Source: Siphonodentalium dalli
Taxonomy: Eukaryota > Mollusca > Scaphopoda > Gadilida > Siphonodentaliidae
DNA length: 64,000 bases
NCBI GenBank assembly: GCA_032622095.1
Contig: CP136069.1
Location: forward strand, 103,386,278-103,450,277
Direction of reading: 5' to 3'
The notes beneath the pieces were generated by a model. It searched no databases, was not told the DNA's origin, and was given only the letters and a program-made list of their open reading frames with translations. A program made the position numbers and the translations under genes. Below, in pieces: positions 20,426 to 31,946 of this stretch (position 1 is its first letter; every line of letters begins with the position of its first letter).

Positions 20426-21516
20426 ATGGCGAATTTAGTGCACATGTTCATTATCATGGTTGTAATACAAACTTGGAATTGCACTGGTATAATGGGATCG
20501 AGCTGTTACCTCTCCCAGCTGCTGAGCAAACAAAAGGTGGACGTGTTCGGCCTCAGCGAACACTGGTTGAATGGTGCGAATGCTCATTTTCTGAACTCAG
20601 TCAGTGAGCATTATGTGCATCACATAGTGTGCGACTCGTCGCAACAACTTCCCATCCAACGTGGGAGACCAAAATGTGGCGTGTCATTTCTTGGCATAAG
20701 CGCCTGAGTGGTCGATATTGCCTATTGATGACGACAGGTTGGCTGGTATTCAGCTACAGGTGTCAAATACGATGTACATGTATATCATACAAGTATACTT
20801 ACCGTCGACAAATTACTCATATGACCATTATTCCGAATACCTGATCGCACTAAGCAATATCATTGATATGTATTCTAGTTGGGGTGCAGTGTTGATAATG
20901 GGCGACATTAACGCTGATCCTTCGAAATCAACCGACCGAAGCAAATGTCTTAATGGTTTCCTTTCAAAGAAGGGCCTCATATCAATAATTGAGACATTTA
21001 ACCCAGAAAGTCAGTTTAAGACATATGTTCCGGCCGACGGTTTTGGAAATGAGTCTAATATTGATCACTTCTTGTTGTTGACATCTATCTCGCACATTGT
21101 AGATAACTCTGTTGTGATTTTGGATGATGAGGCTTTAGATGTGTCGAATCACAGACCCATATTACTAGAGCTGAACGCGGAATTCCAAACGGATAACGCA
21201 AATAACGCATTCACATGCACAATATACAAATGGAACTCCCTGAAAAATGACGAATCACTAAAATCTTCATATGTTGGTAAACTTACGTCTTATCTCCCCG
21301 ACGAAAAAATCAATTCCGTAGAAAGGCTTGACAAATATTACGCGTCATTGGTAAAAGCCCTCAATACCGCATCAAGGGAAACAATTCCAACGGTAAAATA
21401 CTCAAAGCACATCAAGCCATATTGGAGTGAGGTTCTAAAATGTCTGCATTACGAAATGCGTGCATGTCGCAGAGTTTGGATATCAAACGGAAGGCCGTGA
21501 GGTTCTGGTGACCCTT
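20426..21516 (+). pseudogene. ORF2 of QADD LINE copy 1, endonuclease part
   Basis: This encodes an EEP endonuclease. It starts with the TWNCTGIMGS block and LSEHWL (catalytic Glu), and a frameshift near 20700 leads to YIIQVYLPSTNYSYD, LIMGDINADP (catalytic Asp/Asn), NIDHFLL and SNHRPILLEL (His). The linker before RT follows (HIKPYWSEVL, RRVWISNGRP) and is broken by an in-frame TGA at ~21498 and by the insertion at 21517. Homologous codons in copy 2 are 49864-50920. Confidence 0.8.
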
Positions 21517-22574
21517 GAAGTGTTCACGCTGTCGGTAGCCAAATTAGCCAATGGCTAATATTTTTCGAATTTGGCTAATAAAAATTTCATTTGGCTAAAC
21601 TTTTGGCTAAACTTTTTTTGAACCCAAATGGAGACTGAAAGCATGGAGCCAGAAAGCTAATTAATAAAAGCGCTCAATAGATCGACATTCAAGACGAAGT
21701 TAGGTGACGAAAGTATTTCATTATTTTCGTACTTATGAAATATCGTACAAAGGGAAATCCGATCGACAACTCTATCAACCAAGCGATCACAAAGTGATAT
21801 GCAATCATCTTTAGTTTTCACAAGACGGACATTCAAAGACGCATGGACATTAAACCGACCATGGTTGAATTATGACAATGTGAAGAAAGCCGCTGAATGT
21901 TTTGTAAAGTGCATTGACGCCGGTATATAAGCAATTTGTTCGTAACAGGCTGTTTTAATCTGGAGAAAGATTACGTCACTCTGCACGAAGCAGCAAAAGG
22001 TCATTATTTGATTTTTACATTTAATCCCCTAATCCCCCATTCAGCCCATTGTCTGTCTGGTCACTCACGGCGCGCCTGCACAATGCATGTTTATGATGAC
22101 ATTGTATTTATGACGGTCGAGGTTTATGAGCACCAAGCGTAAGACAATAGCTTAATCAGCCAAATGTGAATCACGACAGATATGCATGCTTTTATGACTT
22201 TATGACAGATTGTAATTTGACAATTAAAAAATAATGACATTAAGAAGGACAATCCCGGGTTACCGCCCCCCCCCCCCCCACAATCACTCTTTCACATAAA
22301 GATTAATAAATTTTTAATAAATGATATATATAAAAATACTTCTAGTTCATCAAAATTATTTAAATTATTGTGTATTTTACCTGTGTCTGTTAGATTTTAC
22401 GCTTTAGTCATTAATTGTGAACCGACCAGAAAACGATGATTTAATTTGGCCAATTTTTTTTTTAATTTTGCCAAAAAACATTTGGCTAAAGTTTTTTTCA
22501 TTTGGCTATTAAAATTTTCATTTGGCTAAACTTTTGGCTAAATTTTTTTTCGGTCCAGCGTGAACAGCGTGACC
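21517..22574. mobile_element. Nonautonomous insertion with TTTGGCTAA repeats
   Basis: The element is inserted in the endonuclease-RT linker of the QADD LINE. It is flanked by GTGACCCTT (21508-21516) and GTCACCCTT (22575-22583), 8 of 9 matching, and its removal rejoins the ORF2 codons found in copy 2. Both ends contain GTTCACGCTG or its complement and clusters of TTTGGCTAAAC/TTTGGCTATTAAA. The middle is unrelated AT-rich DNA with a C15 run near 22270. No transposase ORF is present. Superfamily is not assigned. Confidence 0.7.
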
Positions 22575-22861
22575 GTCACCCTTCCTATGTTCGTTACAAG
22601 GCATCGAAACGGGATTTTCGTCGCGAACATAGAAGGGCATCTGAGACATTTTTAAGTAGTTACGATACAAACGTCCATAAATGTTCAGAAATTGACCAAC
22701 ACGTGTTCTATAAACTATTCAACGCTAGGCGTAAATCCCGATTCGACGCATCATTCTTTCGTGTCGATGACAACGTTCTCCGAGACAAAATGGAAATCAG
22801 TGGAGCGTGGGCAAACTATTTTCAGAAACTGTATAAAACAGACTACACAGGCTTGGTCATG
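22575..22861 (+). pseudogene. ORF2 of QADD LINE copy 1, linker before RT
   Basis: Codons encode PSYVRYKASKRDFRREHRR, then HVFYKLFNARRKS and WANYFQKLYKTDY, matching HYKATKCAFRRELRKS, HFFRLFNRRKAKS and WGEYYERLYNP of copy 2. The frame is broken by the L1-like LINE insertion around 22862; the codons continue near 28381 with YFDSEMLELV. Confidence 0.75.
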
Positions 22862-23110
22862 CGCATGCGCGAATAGTTAAACGGTAAGTGATTTCTGAAG
22901 AAAATTATCGATCAAAAACAACATTTAAAAGGATCCTATCTGCGATAATTCTTGTTTATTCACCCTCTGTGATTATGAGGAGTAAAATGTGATGGACACT
23001 TCTTAGATGAAAGGTACGGACACCAATTTATATGACTGTAAACAAATACCGTTAGAATATTTTGAATTCAAACAGAAAGTCAGCCCAATCGAATAATTAA
23101 AACAACAAAC

Positions 23111-24679
23111 ATGGCGACCGCCAGTGACAATGTAAACACTGACATAACGACCGATCTACCGTCTGTGATTTCCGATAGTCTGAACATTGCAAACTCCCAA
23201 GAAATCGTCACCAACGACACAACGGTGGATACTCCAAATAATGGATCGCAGTCATTGGACTTTGACATTTTTCGAAACAAAATAAACAGCGCGGTGTTCA
23301 GCTTCACTGATCCAGAAAACGATTGCCCAGCCACAAATGTTTCGCAAGGTATGCTGGTTGACCTAGACACTGGAAAATCGAGTGATAGCTACTCAGTGCA
23401 CAGCACTTATAATTATCCACAACAAAAGCCTGACCATAGTGAACTAGTGACCGCTTTCGATGGCGAAGACATGTCGACGCTAAGAAACACAAATGACCCA
23501 GATAAAAAGCTGGACATGATAATAAGTCTTCTGGCTGCAGTGCACACAAATATGAAAAACATAAATGATGTGAACCAGAATGTTAACCATAATATGACAA
23601 ATGTGAACCACAAACTGAGCAATATTGAACTGGCTGTCAATTCTCTAACTGGTAGAGTGGCTGATATGGAAAACAAGCAATCGGGGTTAGAACGGAACTT
23701 GCAGCACACAAATGCAGCGAACTCAATTCTACAATCCCACTCCATAGAGTGCATCAAAAGGAGTGCCCGTGTTGAACTTCTAGAAAGGAGAACTATGTAT
23801 GTACTCGAGCAGGTTACCAGTATGCAAATGGAACAAATGCTAAACAATCTTCTGTTCACTGGAATTGATGAACTCGAAAATGAAGGTGGTTACAATATAC
23901 GTGTGACAACAGAAACAATATTGGTAGAGTTCCTTCAACAAATGCTTGATATTAAACACAACATCGAATTCGAACAAGTAAAACGTCTAGGGAAGTATGA
24001 GCACGGGAAAAGAAGGCCAATCCTAGTCAAATTTCTCAGATTGAAGGACAAGGAATTCGTGCGAAAGCAGAGTGGCGCTTTAAGAAATACCAACTATTAT
24101 ATCAACGAGCAGCACCCAGCCGTGGTTAACAGCTACCGCAAAAACACACTCAGTCCTCTGGCCAAGGAGGCCCGTGACAAAGGTAACTCAGCCAAGGTAG
24201 TGTCTGATAGACTATATGTCAACAATGAACTAGTTACACCACCGATCAAACCCGTTTACCGCATGGAGAAACAATTCCCTAGCTTGGAACAAGCGCTGTC
24301 GACAAACCGTAGTGTTAACACAGGAGGGGAAAGCTCAAAAACCTCCAAATTGGACACTAACCAAAAGCCGCAGCAGCGACAACAACAACAACAACAACAT
24401 AAACAACCGCCACCGAAACAACAACAAAAACAACGAACGACCATGACCTTTCCATCTAAGGGCACCAGAGGTGGCAGACATCAGTCGAACTCGCCAAAAC
24501 AACAGCGACGTAACAATAACAATGGACAGTCTAATCGCCGTAAAACTCAGCTCACACACAGTGACCCAGATTTACAGGCCACACAAAGTGGGTCAAGTGA
24601 TAAGCGCGCATCCACAACAGGAGACTCTAGACCTGTGATACAATTCTCACAACCGACACAAGGGACTGCTAAGACATAG
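23111..24679 (+). CDS. L1-like ORF1 protein, intact (522 aa)
   Basis: An uninterrupted frame from ATG to TAG. The N-terminal third is polar. Residues ~140-215 have Asn-rich helical spacing (MKNINDVNQNVNHNMTNVNH and continuing), consistent with a coiled coil. Next comes an L1-ORF1p-like RNA-binding region: NLLFTGIDE, VKRLGKYEHGKRRPILVKF, YINEQHP and LSPLAKEARDKG. The last ~100 residues are rich in Gln, Pro, Arg and Lys, with a polyQ run encoded by CAA/CAG. This arrangement is that of L1/Tx1-type ORF1 proteins, which coat the element RNA and act as nucleic-acid chaperones. Alternative frames on the opposite strand are artefacts of the repeats. Confidence 0.85.
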   Translation: MATASDNVNTDITTDLPSVISDSLNIANSQEIVTNDTTVDTPNNGSQSLDFDIFRNKINSAVFSFTDPENDCPATNVSQGMLVDLDTGKSSDSYSVHSTYNYPQQKPDHSELVTAFDGEDMSTLRNTNDPDKKLDMIISLLAAVHTNMKNINDVNQNVNHNMTNVNHKLSNIELAVNSLTGRVADMENKQSGLERNLQHTNAANSILQSHSIECIKRSARVELLERRTMYVLEQVTSMQMEQMLNNLLFTGIDELENEGGYNIRVTTETILVEFLQQMLDIKHNIEFEQVKRLGKYEHGKRRPILVKFLRLKDKEFVRKQSGALRNTNYYINEQHPAVVNSYRKNTLSPLAKEARDKGNSAKVVSDRLYVNNELVTPPIKPVYRMEKQFPSLEQALSTNRSVNTGGESSKTSKLDTNQKPQQRQQQQQQHKQPPPKQQQKQRTTMTFPSKGTRGGRHQSNSPKQQRRNNNNGQSNRRKTQLTHSDPDLQATQSGSSDKRASTTGDSRPVIQFSQPTQGTAKT

Positions 24680-25690
24680 GAATGCCCGAGTGTGACACGC
24701 ATCAGGACACTTTCCCTAAATGTATGTGGTTTGATATCTAAGTTACAAGACCCAGAATTTATAGAATATATAAATAATTTTTCCCTACTTTTATTTCAGG
24801 AGACAAAAACTGATACTGCCGATTTAATATACATTGATGGTTTCCACATTTTGGGGGCAAAACATCGGACCAAACTTTCCAAAGTTAGATCTGGGGGGCT
24901 ATGCATCGCAGTACGTGAAAATATCAAGGGAAATTTCTCGCTGGTTAACGATGAATGTAAAAATGTTTTATGTTGTTTGTATAACAACAATCATGGAGAG
25001 AGCCATCTATTTGGCAATGTATACGTGCCACCAGAAACTTCTAAGTACTATAAAGGGAATGAATTTGATAACCTACATATTTCAATCCTGGAGAAGAAAA
25101 TAAATTACGATGATATTATCATACTGGGTGACTTCAATGCCCGAACTGGTAGTGTCTGGGACAACGAACATGACATAAAGCTCATCAATAGCTACAAAGT
25201 TAACAATCTTTCTGAAAAGCGATTATCGCCAGACCATTCGAAAAATAATCATGGGGGCAAATTTTTACACATGTGTGATGAAACTGAACTAATTATTTTG
25301 AATGGCCGATTGGGACCGGCTTCGGCCGGCTACACGTGTAAAGGTGTGAGCGTTATAGATTATGCAATCAGCACGCGGCGGTTCGCGAAGCGAGTGACTG
25401 ACCTAGTAATCGAAGACCAAAACATTCTTCACTCAGATTGTCATTCAGGAATCGTAGTAAATTGTAACCTAATTACCGAACCTTCCTTGCAGCAATCATT
25501 GGTGACAAAACCAGTCACGCCGAAACGCCGTCGAAAACCCACCAATCAAAAGCCAGTCTTTAAAAACTGGAACAATAATTTTAGTGAACTATTTGCTCAA
25601 AATATAGACGCACGCGACGTGACCGCACTTGAGAATGAAATTGATCAAATGTTTTTTTGGAACAGTTCAGCAATCAGATTTGAACGGACT
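24680..25690 (+). pseudogene. L1-like ORF2, endonuclease part
   Basis: The frame follows ORF1's TAG directly and in the same frame, with no ATG before the EEP domain. It reads TLSLNVCGLISK (catalytic Asn), LLFQETKT (Glu), GNVYVPPE, IIILGDFNARTG (Asp, Asn), VIDYAIS and LHSDCHSGIVV (SDCH in place of SDH). It ends after a frameshift near 25640. Endonuclease catalytic residues are all in place up to that point. How ORF2 would start is discussed as a finding. Confidence 0.8.
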
Positions 25691-28193
25691 GTCTAATTCA
25701 GTCTGTGATATACTAACGCGTTCAGCCGAACAATTACAAACGAATGGCGGTGCTGAGACACGACGTCGTGTCAAGGGCAGTAACTCTATGAAAAGAAAGC
25801 CAAGCCAGCCGTGGTTTGCAAACGACTGCAGGGCGGCCCGAACGCGCTACAGGAAGATCCGCCGATTATTTAAACGTGAACCAAACGTTACTAATAAGTG
25901 CGCTATGTTGGCAAGCAGAACAAACTATAAAATGGTCATTTTGCGAAGTAGAAAACGCCACCAAAGAAACATAAGCTGTGCAATACATAAGCTGCGCACA
26001 AGATCTAGCAAAGATTTTTGGAGTTTCATCAGGAAACTTGACACAGGGGGACAGGGGAAACCCACACCCACCTCAGAAATATTCAAAAATCATTATAATT
26101 CAGAAGAAGGGGCTGACAATCTAACAATGGGGGATAGCATATTGAGATCAGATTTATCTAGCTCATTCAGCTCACTTATCGCACCCTCGTCTGATTTTGA
26201 AGGACTAGATACCAACTTTTTAAATGGAAATATTACTTTAAAAGAAATTGAGGTAGCTGTTAAAAAACTTAAATATGGGAAAGCCACAGGGTATGATGAA
26301 ATTGCCAACGAATACATAAAATCATCATTCGATGTTTTAAAACATATTTTAGTAAAGTATTTCAATCTGATTCTGAAGACAGGCCTCGTTCCGAGGGAAT
26401 GGACTACATGTATAATTAGGCCGATATATAAACGTAAGGGCAACAACTTAGACCCAGATAACTACCGCAAACTTACACTTCTCAGCTGTTTCGCGAAATT
26501 ATTTACCAGCATAATTAGTGAGCGAATCGACTCTTTTGTAGAAACAAATAGTATTCAGTCAGAGGCGCAGGCCGGATTTCGAAAAGGCTATTCTACAATA
26601 GACCATACGTTTGCACTTCATGCGTTAACGCACTTACTTAAAGCTAATAAGAAAATCTTTACTGTGCATTCGTCGACTTTTCATAGGCATTTGATAAGGT
26701 GTGGAGAGTAGGACTTTGGTCAAAACTCCTTAACTACAGAATTAGCGGTAAAATACTGACAGTGATAAAAGCTTTATATCACGACCTTAAGCTATTTGTT
26801 CGCCTCAATGAAGACGAATCAGACTATTTCTACAGTCATATTGGCCTAAAACAGGGAGATCAACCTCTCACCTCTGCTTTTTGCCATCTACATCAATGAC
26901 ATTGAACAATACCTTAACTCACAAACAAATTGTGGCATCAGCTTAGATAAATTCTGTGGAATTGATACCGGTTTATTACTGAAGATAATGTTACTTATCT
27001 ACGCCGACGACACTGTATTACTTTCTGATACACACGAAGGCCTACAGTGAGCATTAAACTCCTTCTCAGATTACTGCAACATATGGAAATTGAAAATAAA
27101 CACGACAAAAACTAAAGTCGTCGTTTTCGGCCCGAAACCCAGAAAGAAAAAAACGACACTAGGTTTTATACTAAATAATCTTCCAATTGAGATAGTTAAT
27201 AGTTATAAATATCTGGGGACAGTTTTCCACAAAAAAGGTACGTTCGTAGCGGAACGAAATCTGTGATGTCAGGCAGCTAAAACTGCAATTTATGCACTTC
27301 TGAACAAATCACGCTGTCACAAACTCACAATTGAATCAATTCTTGAGATATATGAGAAAAGCATCATACCAATAATGACTTACGGGGCTGAATTATGGGG
27401 ACATGAAAATATGAGGTGTTTCGAAAAACTAGAATGCTGGTTCCTGAAATTTACACTTAATATGAAGATGTCTACACCATCCGTTTTTATATATGGGAAC
27501 TAGGAATGTACCCAATTACAGTTAGGATCAAAACCCGCTATCTCGGTTATTGGGCAAAAGTTATCTCAATGCCTACCCATAGGACCCCACTTATGCTATA
27601 TTACGTTATGTATACTTTGTATTGCAAAAATGTTTTTAATAACCCATGGATAAGAGGAATACATGACTCCCTTAATCAAATTGGTATGAGTAATGTTTGG
27701 CACAATCAGAAAGTATCAAGTATAGACCGATTTAACCGGACCGTTGAGCAAAGATTACGCGACTGTTATCTTCAAAGTTGGTGGTCAACAATATCCACAT
27801 CGAGTAAATATGCATTTTATAGAATTATTAAAACACACTTCGAACGTGAACAATTTCTCTCTATATGTGATAATACAACTGTGAATAATATCATTCGATT
27901 TCGGACAAGAAATCACAAACTACCAATTGAACAAGGTGCTTGGCTAAATACTGACTATTCAACCAGAGTATGTACACTTTGTACCAAAGAACTAGGCGAT
28001 GAGTATCACGTTAATTATCCTGAAGTGTACAAAATTAAATGAACTCAGATCGACCTATTTGAAACCATATTTCTATAGAAGACCGAATGCACACAAACTC
28101 TCGGAACTCTTTAATACTAGAAATAGAAAGACTATTAGGAATCTGTCAACTTTCATAAGGAAAGTCCAGGATATTTTCGGCAAGTCCACTTGA
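25629..28193 (+). pseudogene. L1-like ORF2, reverse transcriptase and C-terminus
   Basis: The RT domain follows a basic linker. Visible: KLKYGKATGYDEIANEYIKS, IRPIYKRKGNN, NYRKLTLLSC, AGFRKGYSTIDH, then a frameshift near 26690 within motif A. Further: IGLKQGD, YINDIE, LLIYADDTVLL (27000-27011 encodes YADD), then stops near 27050 and 27265, YKYLGTVFHKKG, and LTYGAELWG. The C-terminal FRTRNH, LPIEQGAW, CTLC, GDEYH motif lies at ~27900-28010, followed by a frameshift and RRPNAHKLSELF. At least five lesions make it dead. The catalytic Asp pair is retained. Confidence 0.8.
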
Positions 28194-28380
28194 GGCTAAA
28201 ACACTGATATTCCATGAACTTACCAAATATATAATAATCCACTCATGTATTCCTCATGTGAAATTTATTGTTATTATATGCCATATTTGAATATCTTGAT
28301 GTAATAATATCTGTAATACCCTTTTCTGTAACGTTTCTGTATATATCCACATATCGATGAACAGAATAAAATGAATCTGT

Positions 28381-28842
28381 GATACCTATTTCGACTCGGA
28401 AATGTTGGAGCTCGTTACAAGAAAGACGGATCGCCTAAAACAAAGTTCACTGGTTTCAGAAATTGACTCTCGTCTCAGTTATTGTACTACAACGAACGAA
28501 ATATCGGGTGCATTGTCCCATTTGAGTATGAACAAGACCCATGGTTATGATTACATTAATTATGAACACCTAATATACGGTGGTCAGCATTTGATCCAGT
28601 GCTTATCCACATTATTCTCTGCAATATTTGAGCTAGAACATATTCCTATAGCGGCCAAACGTGGGATCATTGTACCCCTTTACAAAGGAGGCATTAAGCC
28701 TAGAGACCAGTTAAATAGCTATAGGGCAATTACGATCCTTCCAGTTATATACAAACTGTTTGAGAAAGTGGTACATATTCGCCTGGAGGATAATGCCCCA
28801 AACATGATTAGAGTTCATCCGTTGCAGCATGGATTCCAGAGA
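28381..28842 (+). pseudogene. ORF2 of QADD LINE copy 1, RT fingers
   Basis: In the frame of YFDSEMLELVTRKTDRLK, the sequence continues with LSHLSMNKTHGYDYINYEHL, RGIIVPLYKGG, LNSYRAITILPVIYKLFEK and HPLQHGFQR. Copy 2 has MNMEKAAGPDMVCYEHIVYG, SLHKGG, SYRAITLLPVIYK and HPLQNGFQK in the same positions. It breaks at AGAGA (28838-28842), where a LINE tail is inserted. Confidence 0.8.
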
Positions 28843-29617
28843 CAATATATATAGACAATACAGCTGCCAAGGCTAACAGGACGCTGAATTTTCTGAAGAG
28901 AAATCTACAGATAAGTTCTCATCATCTGAAGGCGACTGCGTACAAGTCTTTATTAAGGCCATTAATGGAATATGCACCGACTGTATGGGATCCATATACA
29001 GAGAAGAATATAGATGCATTGGAGAAAGTCCAACGACGCGCTGCTAGATATGCTCTCAACAGATTCAGAAGAACATCCAGCGTATCAGACATGATAGATA
29101 ATCTGAGATGGCACTCTTTACAGTCCAGGAGGCACCAGGCTCGATTATTCATGATGCACAAAATTCACCATCAACATGCTGCAATAAAAATTGACGAATA
29201 TGCTAAAAGAACAAGAGAATCCAGGCACACTAATGCGGCTGGCTACCTAATTCCACAATCCAACTACGATTACCATAAATTTTCTTTCTTTCCCCGGACC
29301 ATAAGAGAATGGAATGCTATACCAACAGAAATAGTCACAATCATTCCAGTCGATGAGTTCAGGACCAGGATGATGAACCAACTATATCCATGCTGGACGT
29401 CCCAGAAAACCCATTCGACCCAGTAAAAAAACCAACAAAAAAAAAAACAAAAAAAACAAAAAAACAAAAATTCAAATCAAATTCAAATCAAATCAATTAT
29501 TTTATCACAAACCCCAATCATGAAGAGAAATTATCGCCAGTCGTTGCCAAAATAAATTAGTCATAATCATCAGCCTGTTGATGGTGGACTGAACTCGGAA
29601 GAAGAAGAAGAAGAAGA
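28843..29617 (+). mobile_element. Short LINE 3' fragment with (GAA)n tail, AGAGA TSD
   Basis: The fragment encodes the end of a CR1/jockey-like ORF2: AAKANRTLNFLKRNLQIS, RPLMEYAPTVWDPYTEKN, VQRRAARYALNRF, FFPRTIREWN, with a stop at ~29424. A 3' region follows with A-rich runs and ends in (GAA)n at about 29598-29619. The pentamer AGAGA flanks it at 28838-28842 and 29618-29622, and removing it rejoins the QADD RT codons. It is severely 5'-truncated. The C-terminus is related to that of the (ATACAG)n LINE at 16826-18297. Confidence 0.85.
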
Positions 29618-31279
29618 AGAGAGGGGTCAGTTGCAATATGGTATCATATCTCTTACAAGAGTGTATCCACTACACTGCCGAAAAACATAGCAAGCTTTTT
29701 GCATGCTTCCTTGATGTACAGAAGGCCTTCGATTCGGTCTGGATCGATGGCCTTCTGTACAAACTAGCTTTGAGGGGGTTTCACGTCAAAATATGGCGAT
29801 TATTGAATTGCCTTCTCTCTGGCATCCAATGCACTGTGAGGTACGACGGAATTATCAAAATGGATCCAAATTCACAAAGGAACCGTTCAAGGAGGAATAT
29901 TGTCACCTCTGTACTATATGTTGTATATTGACGATCTCATTCGTTCACTTGAAATGTCTAACTTTGGATTACGCATCGGTTATATTGATTGCTCTGCCCC
30001 AACCCAGGCCGACGATATGTTACTGCTCTCACTGTCGGAGACGGGGATTAAAAGAATGTGTGAATTATGTTATAACTATAGCAAAGTGTGGCGATTCAAG
30101 TACAATGAATCGAAGACAATGATAATCGCATTCAATGAATCGAAACATGATTACAAAAAATCATCCAGAATCTGGCCTATGGGTAATTCAGAGATAAACG
30201 AAGTCATTTCGACAACTCACCTTGGAATACCTGTCTCCAAATTTAATTTCAACAACGAGCTTACAGAACACATTGTGAGTAAAACTAGGAGCACATACTT
30301 CCAATTAACAAAATGCGGCCTTTATGCTGGTGGGATCACGCCACAAAGCTCATCGAAAATTTACGAATCAATGGTACTCCCAGCAGGCCTCTTTGGTTGT
30401 GAACTTTTGAGGGGCATTTCTGAGAAGGATCGCTTAAAACTTGAGCGAATTCACCGATTTTGTGTAAAAAATATGTCTGCCATACCGAACAAGGACTGAT
30501 ATTGCTTTAGGTTTAATCGGCAGCAAATCACTGGAATCACAAATAGAAAAACGCAAATTAAGCTTTGTTGGTTCTATATATGTGCCGACTTAATCTTCAG
30601 CAAGCATGTTTTTATATTTCGTCTGCACGAGTCAATACTGCGAAGGCCCACTGCAGGGAACACTTTTATCTCAGATATATCGAAAATTCTTATTAAATAT
30701 GGCTTGGAGTCTAATTTATCAGAATATTTGCAAAATGGTATTGTTCCATCAAAATACACGTGGAAACACATATCAAAGTCTTCCGTTGATGTAAGTGAGC
30801 TGTCGCAGTGGAGACTCAGAGTGCTGACTGATGTTAAGCTTGAATGTTTCTCTAAAGCACATTGTACACTGACTATGTCACATATATGGTCCGCTTGTCG
30901 AACCTTCCCAAAAGACAAAGCAACATTCATGCTATGTGCAAAATTACTTGCTAAGACAGCCTACGATGAACCAGATATCTGCAAATTATGTGGTACAAGA
31001 TTTCCGTTGTTGGTAAACCATGTTTTTTTATACTGCAATGACACATCGTTGTCAAATATTCGTAACGATATCTGGTACCACATGATAAATCACTTTGGCG
31101 TGAACTGTTTCATTCACATTGATAGTCTGACCGAATCAGAATTACTTGCCACGTTCTTTGGTCGTCCGTCACCAAATATTCTGGCCCATGTTGAAAACCA
31201 CAGCCAGTTCATTCGTTTCTTTGCTAAAGCATCAGAACGCTTGTGGCAGACATTCGACACATTAGTTGGGCAAATGTAG
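29618..31279 (+). pseudogene. ORF2 of QADD LINE copy 1, RT palm and C-terminus
   Basis: Motif A is FACFLDVQKAFDSVWIDGL; a frameshift near 29870 precedes LSPLYYMLYIDDL. Motif C reads PTQADDMLLLSL (30005-30016 encodes QADD). Then TTHLGIPVSKF, CGLYAGGITPQSS, RIHRFCVKNM and a frame change near 30495. The C-terminal part 30704-31279 has WSACRTFPKDK and CKLCGTRFPLLVNHVFLYC, a C-x2-C-x8-H-x4-C cluster. The nucleophilic Asp residues are preserved, but the usual aromatic residue before ADD is Gln. Copy 2 shares every block. Confidence 0.8.
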
Positions 31280-31716
31280 AGGACAGAACATAACATACAT
31301 ATGTAAACAAGTATTTATATTCATATGTGTATAAATACTGTTATACTGAGTTGGCAAGTGACTCATTGATTGATTTCGCTATAACGGTGACGTTGGCCAT
31401 TGGTTCGCGTACATTCTGTGTCGTGAATCGAGGGCCACAGTCGGTTCGTTGAACGTAGATTTATTTCTCATGGAACACATGGTGTTCGTTGACATGTGGA
31501 TCGTAAGCAAGTCAAACAACGGGTCTAAGGACATTGTAACTATGTTGTTGCCATATATAATTATGCAACGTTGGAGTTTGTTTGTTTGTCTTTTTGTTCT
31601 CATTGCTTTCATAATTGTGAACTACATGCTTTGTATATACGTCAAAACTTTGTTAACCTAAATTGTCTGTATATATCTCTCCGTGAATGGAGGACAATAA
31701 AGATATATATATATAT
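31280..31716 (+). other. 3' untranslated region of QADD LINE copy 1
   Basis: After the ORF2 stop, about 430 bp run to GGAGGACAATAAAGATATATA and a short (TA)n tail. AATAAAG at ~31697 is a plausible polyadenylation signal. The next base block belongs to the endonuclease LINE copy 2. Confidence 0.6.
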
Positions 31717-31946
31717 AAAGTCAGCAAGATTATAATTCCAGACACGTCTAGTGAGGGTTACAGCCGATTTATTTTTCAAAACTTTTTTATCCGAGCAAGA
31801 ACTGGACAGTGATACCTAACTATGTTGTCGAATGTGTTACCAAGAACACAAGGGGAATCAACAAGGTCGGGGTTGCTAGTCATGAGCAAGTCGAGAATAG
31901 ATGAGGAGTTTTCAGTAAATTGGGTCAGACCACGTTCACTGCATAT
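31717..31946 (-). pseudogene. Endonuclease LINE copy 2, EEP C-terminal part
   Basis: This is nearly identical to 11486-11715 of copy 1 (for example CAGCAAGATTATAATTCCAG and GTCGGGGTTGCTAGTCATGA). It encodes part of the EEP C-terminus on the minus strand. It is cut on the left by the end of the QADD LINE and on the right by another LINE at 31947. Confidence 0.85.

Larger units (their letters stand above)
22862..28380 (+). mobile_element. L1-like LINE, near full length, inserted in QADD LINE
   Basis: About 5.5 kb with a ~250-bp 5' region, an intact ORF1 (23111-24679), an ORF2 pseudogene (24680-28193) and a 3' region with AATAAAATG near 28365. It splits ORF2 of the host LINE. No target duplication could be confirmed. 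Related fragments are at 4747-5361 (minus) and 56085-57385, so this family has several copies in the window. Confidence 0.8.
18374..31716 (+). mobile_element. Two-ORF QADD-type LINE, copy 1 (three insertions)
   Basis: This is one LINE copy spread over 13.3 kb: 5' region (18374-18673), ORF1 (18674-20379), ORF2 in four pieces (20426-21516, 22575-22861, ~28381-28842, 29618-31279) and a 3' region ending with GGAGGACAATAAAGATATATA. Guests are a TTTGGCTAA-rich element, a complete L1-like LINE and a short LINE tail. Its order and sequence match copy 2 at 46.1-53.1 kb. At its 3' end it abuts the endonuclease LINE copy 2 at TCAGCAAG. Confidence 0.85.

Noticed and set aside
23413-23859. Minus-strand ORF of 148 codons
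   Set aside because: Antisense shadow of the intact L1-like ORF1.
24256-24559. Cys-rich and Leu-rich minus-strand ORFs
   Set aside because: They are antisense readings of the CAA/CAG-rich polyQ end of the L1-like ORF1; low-complexity artefact.
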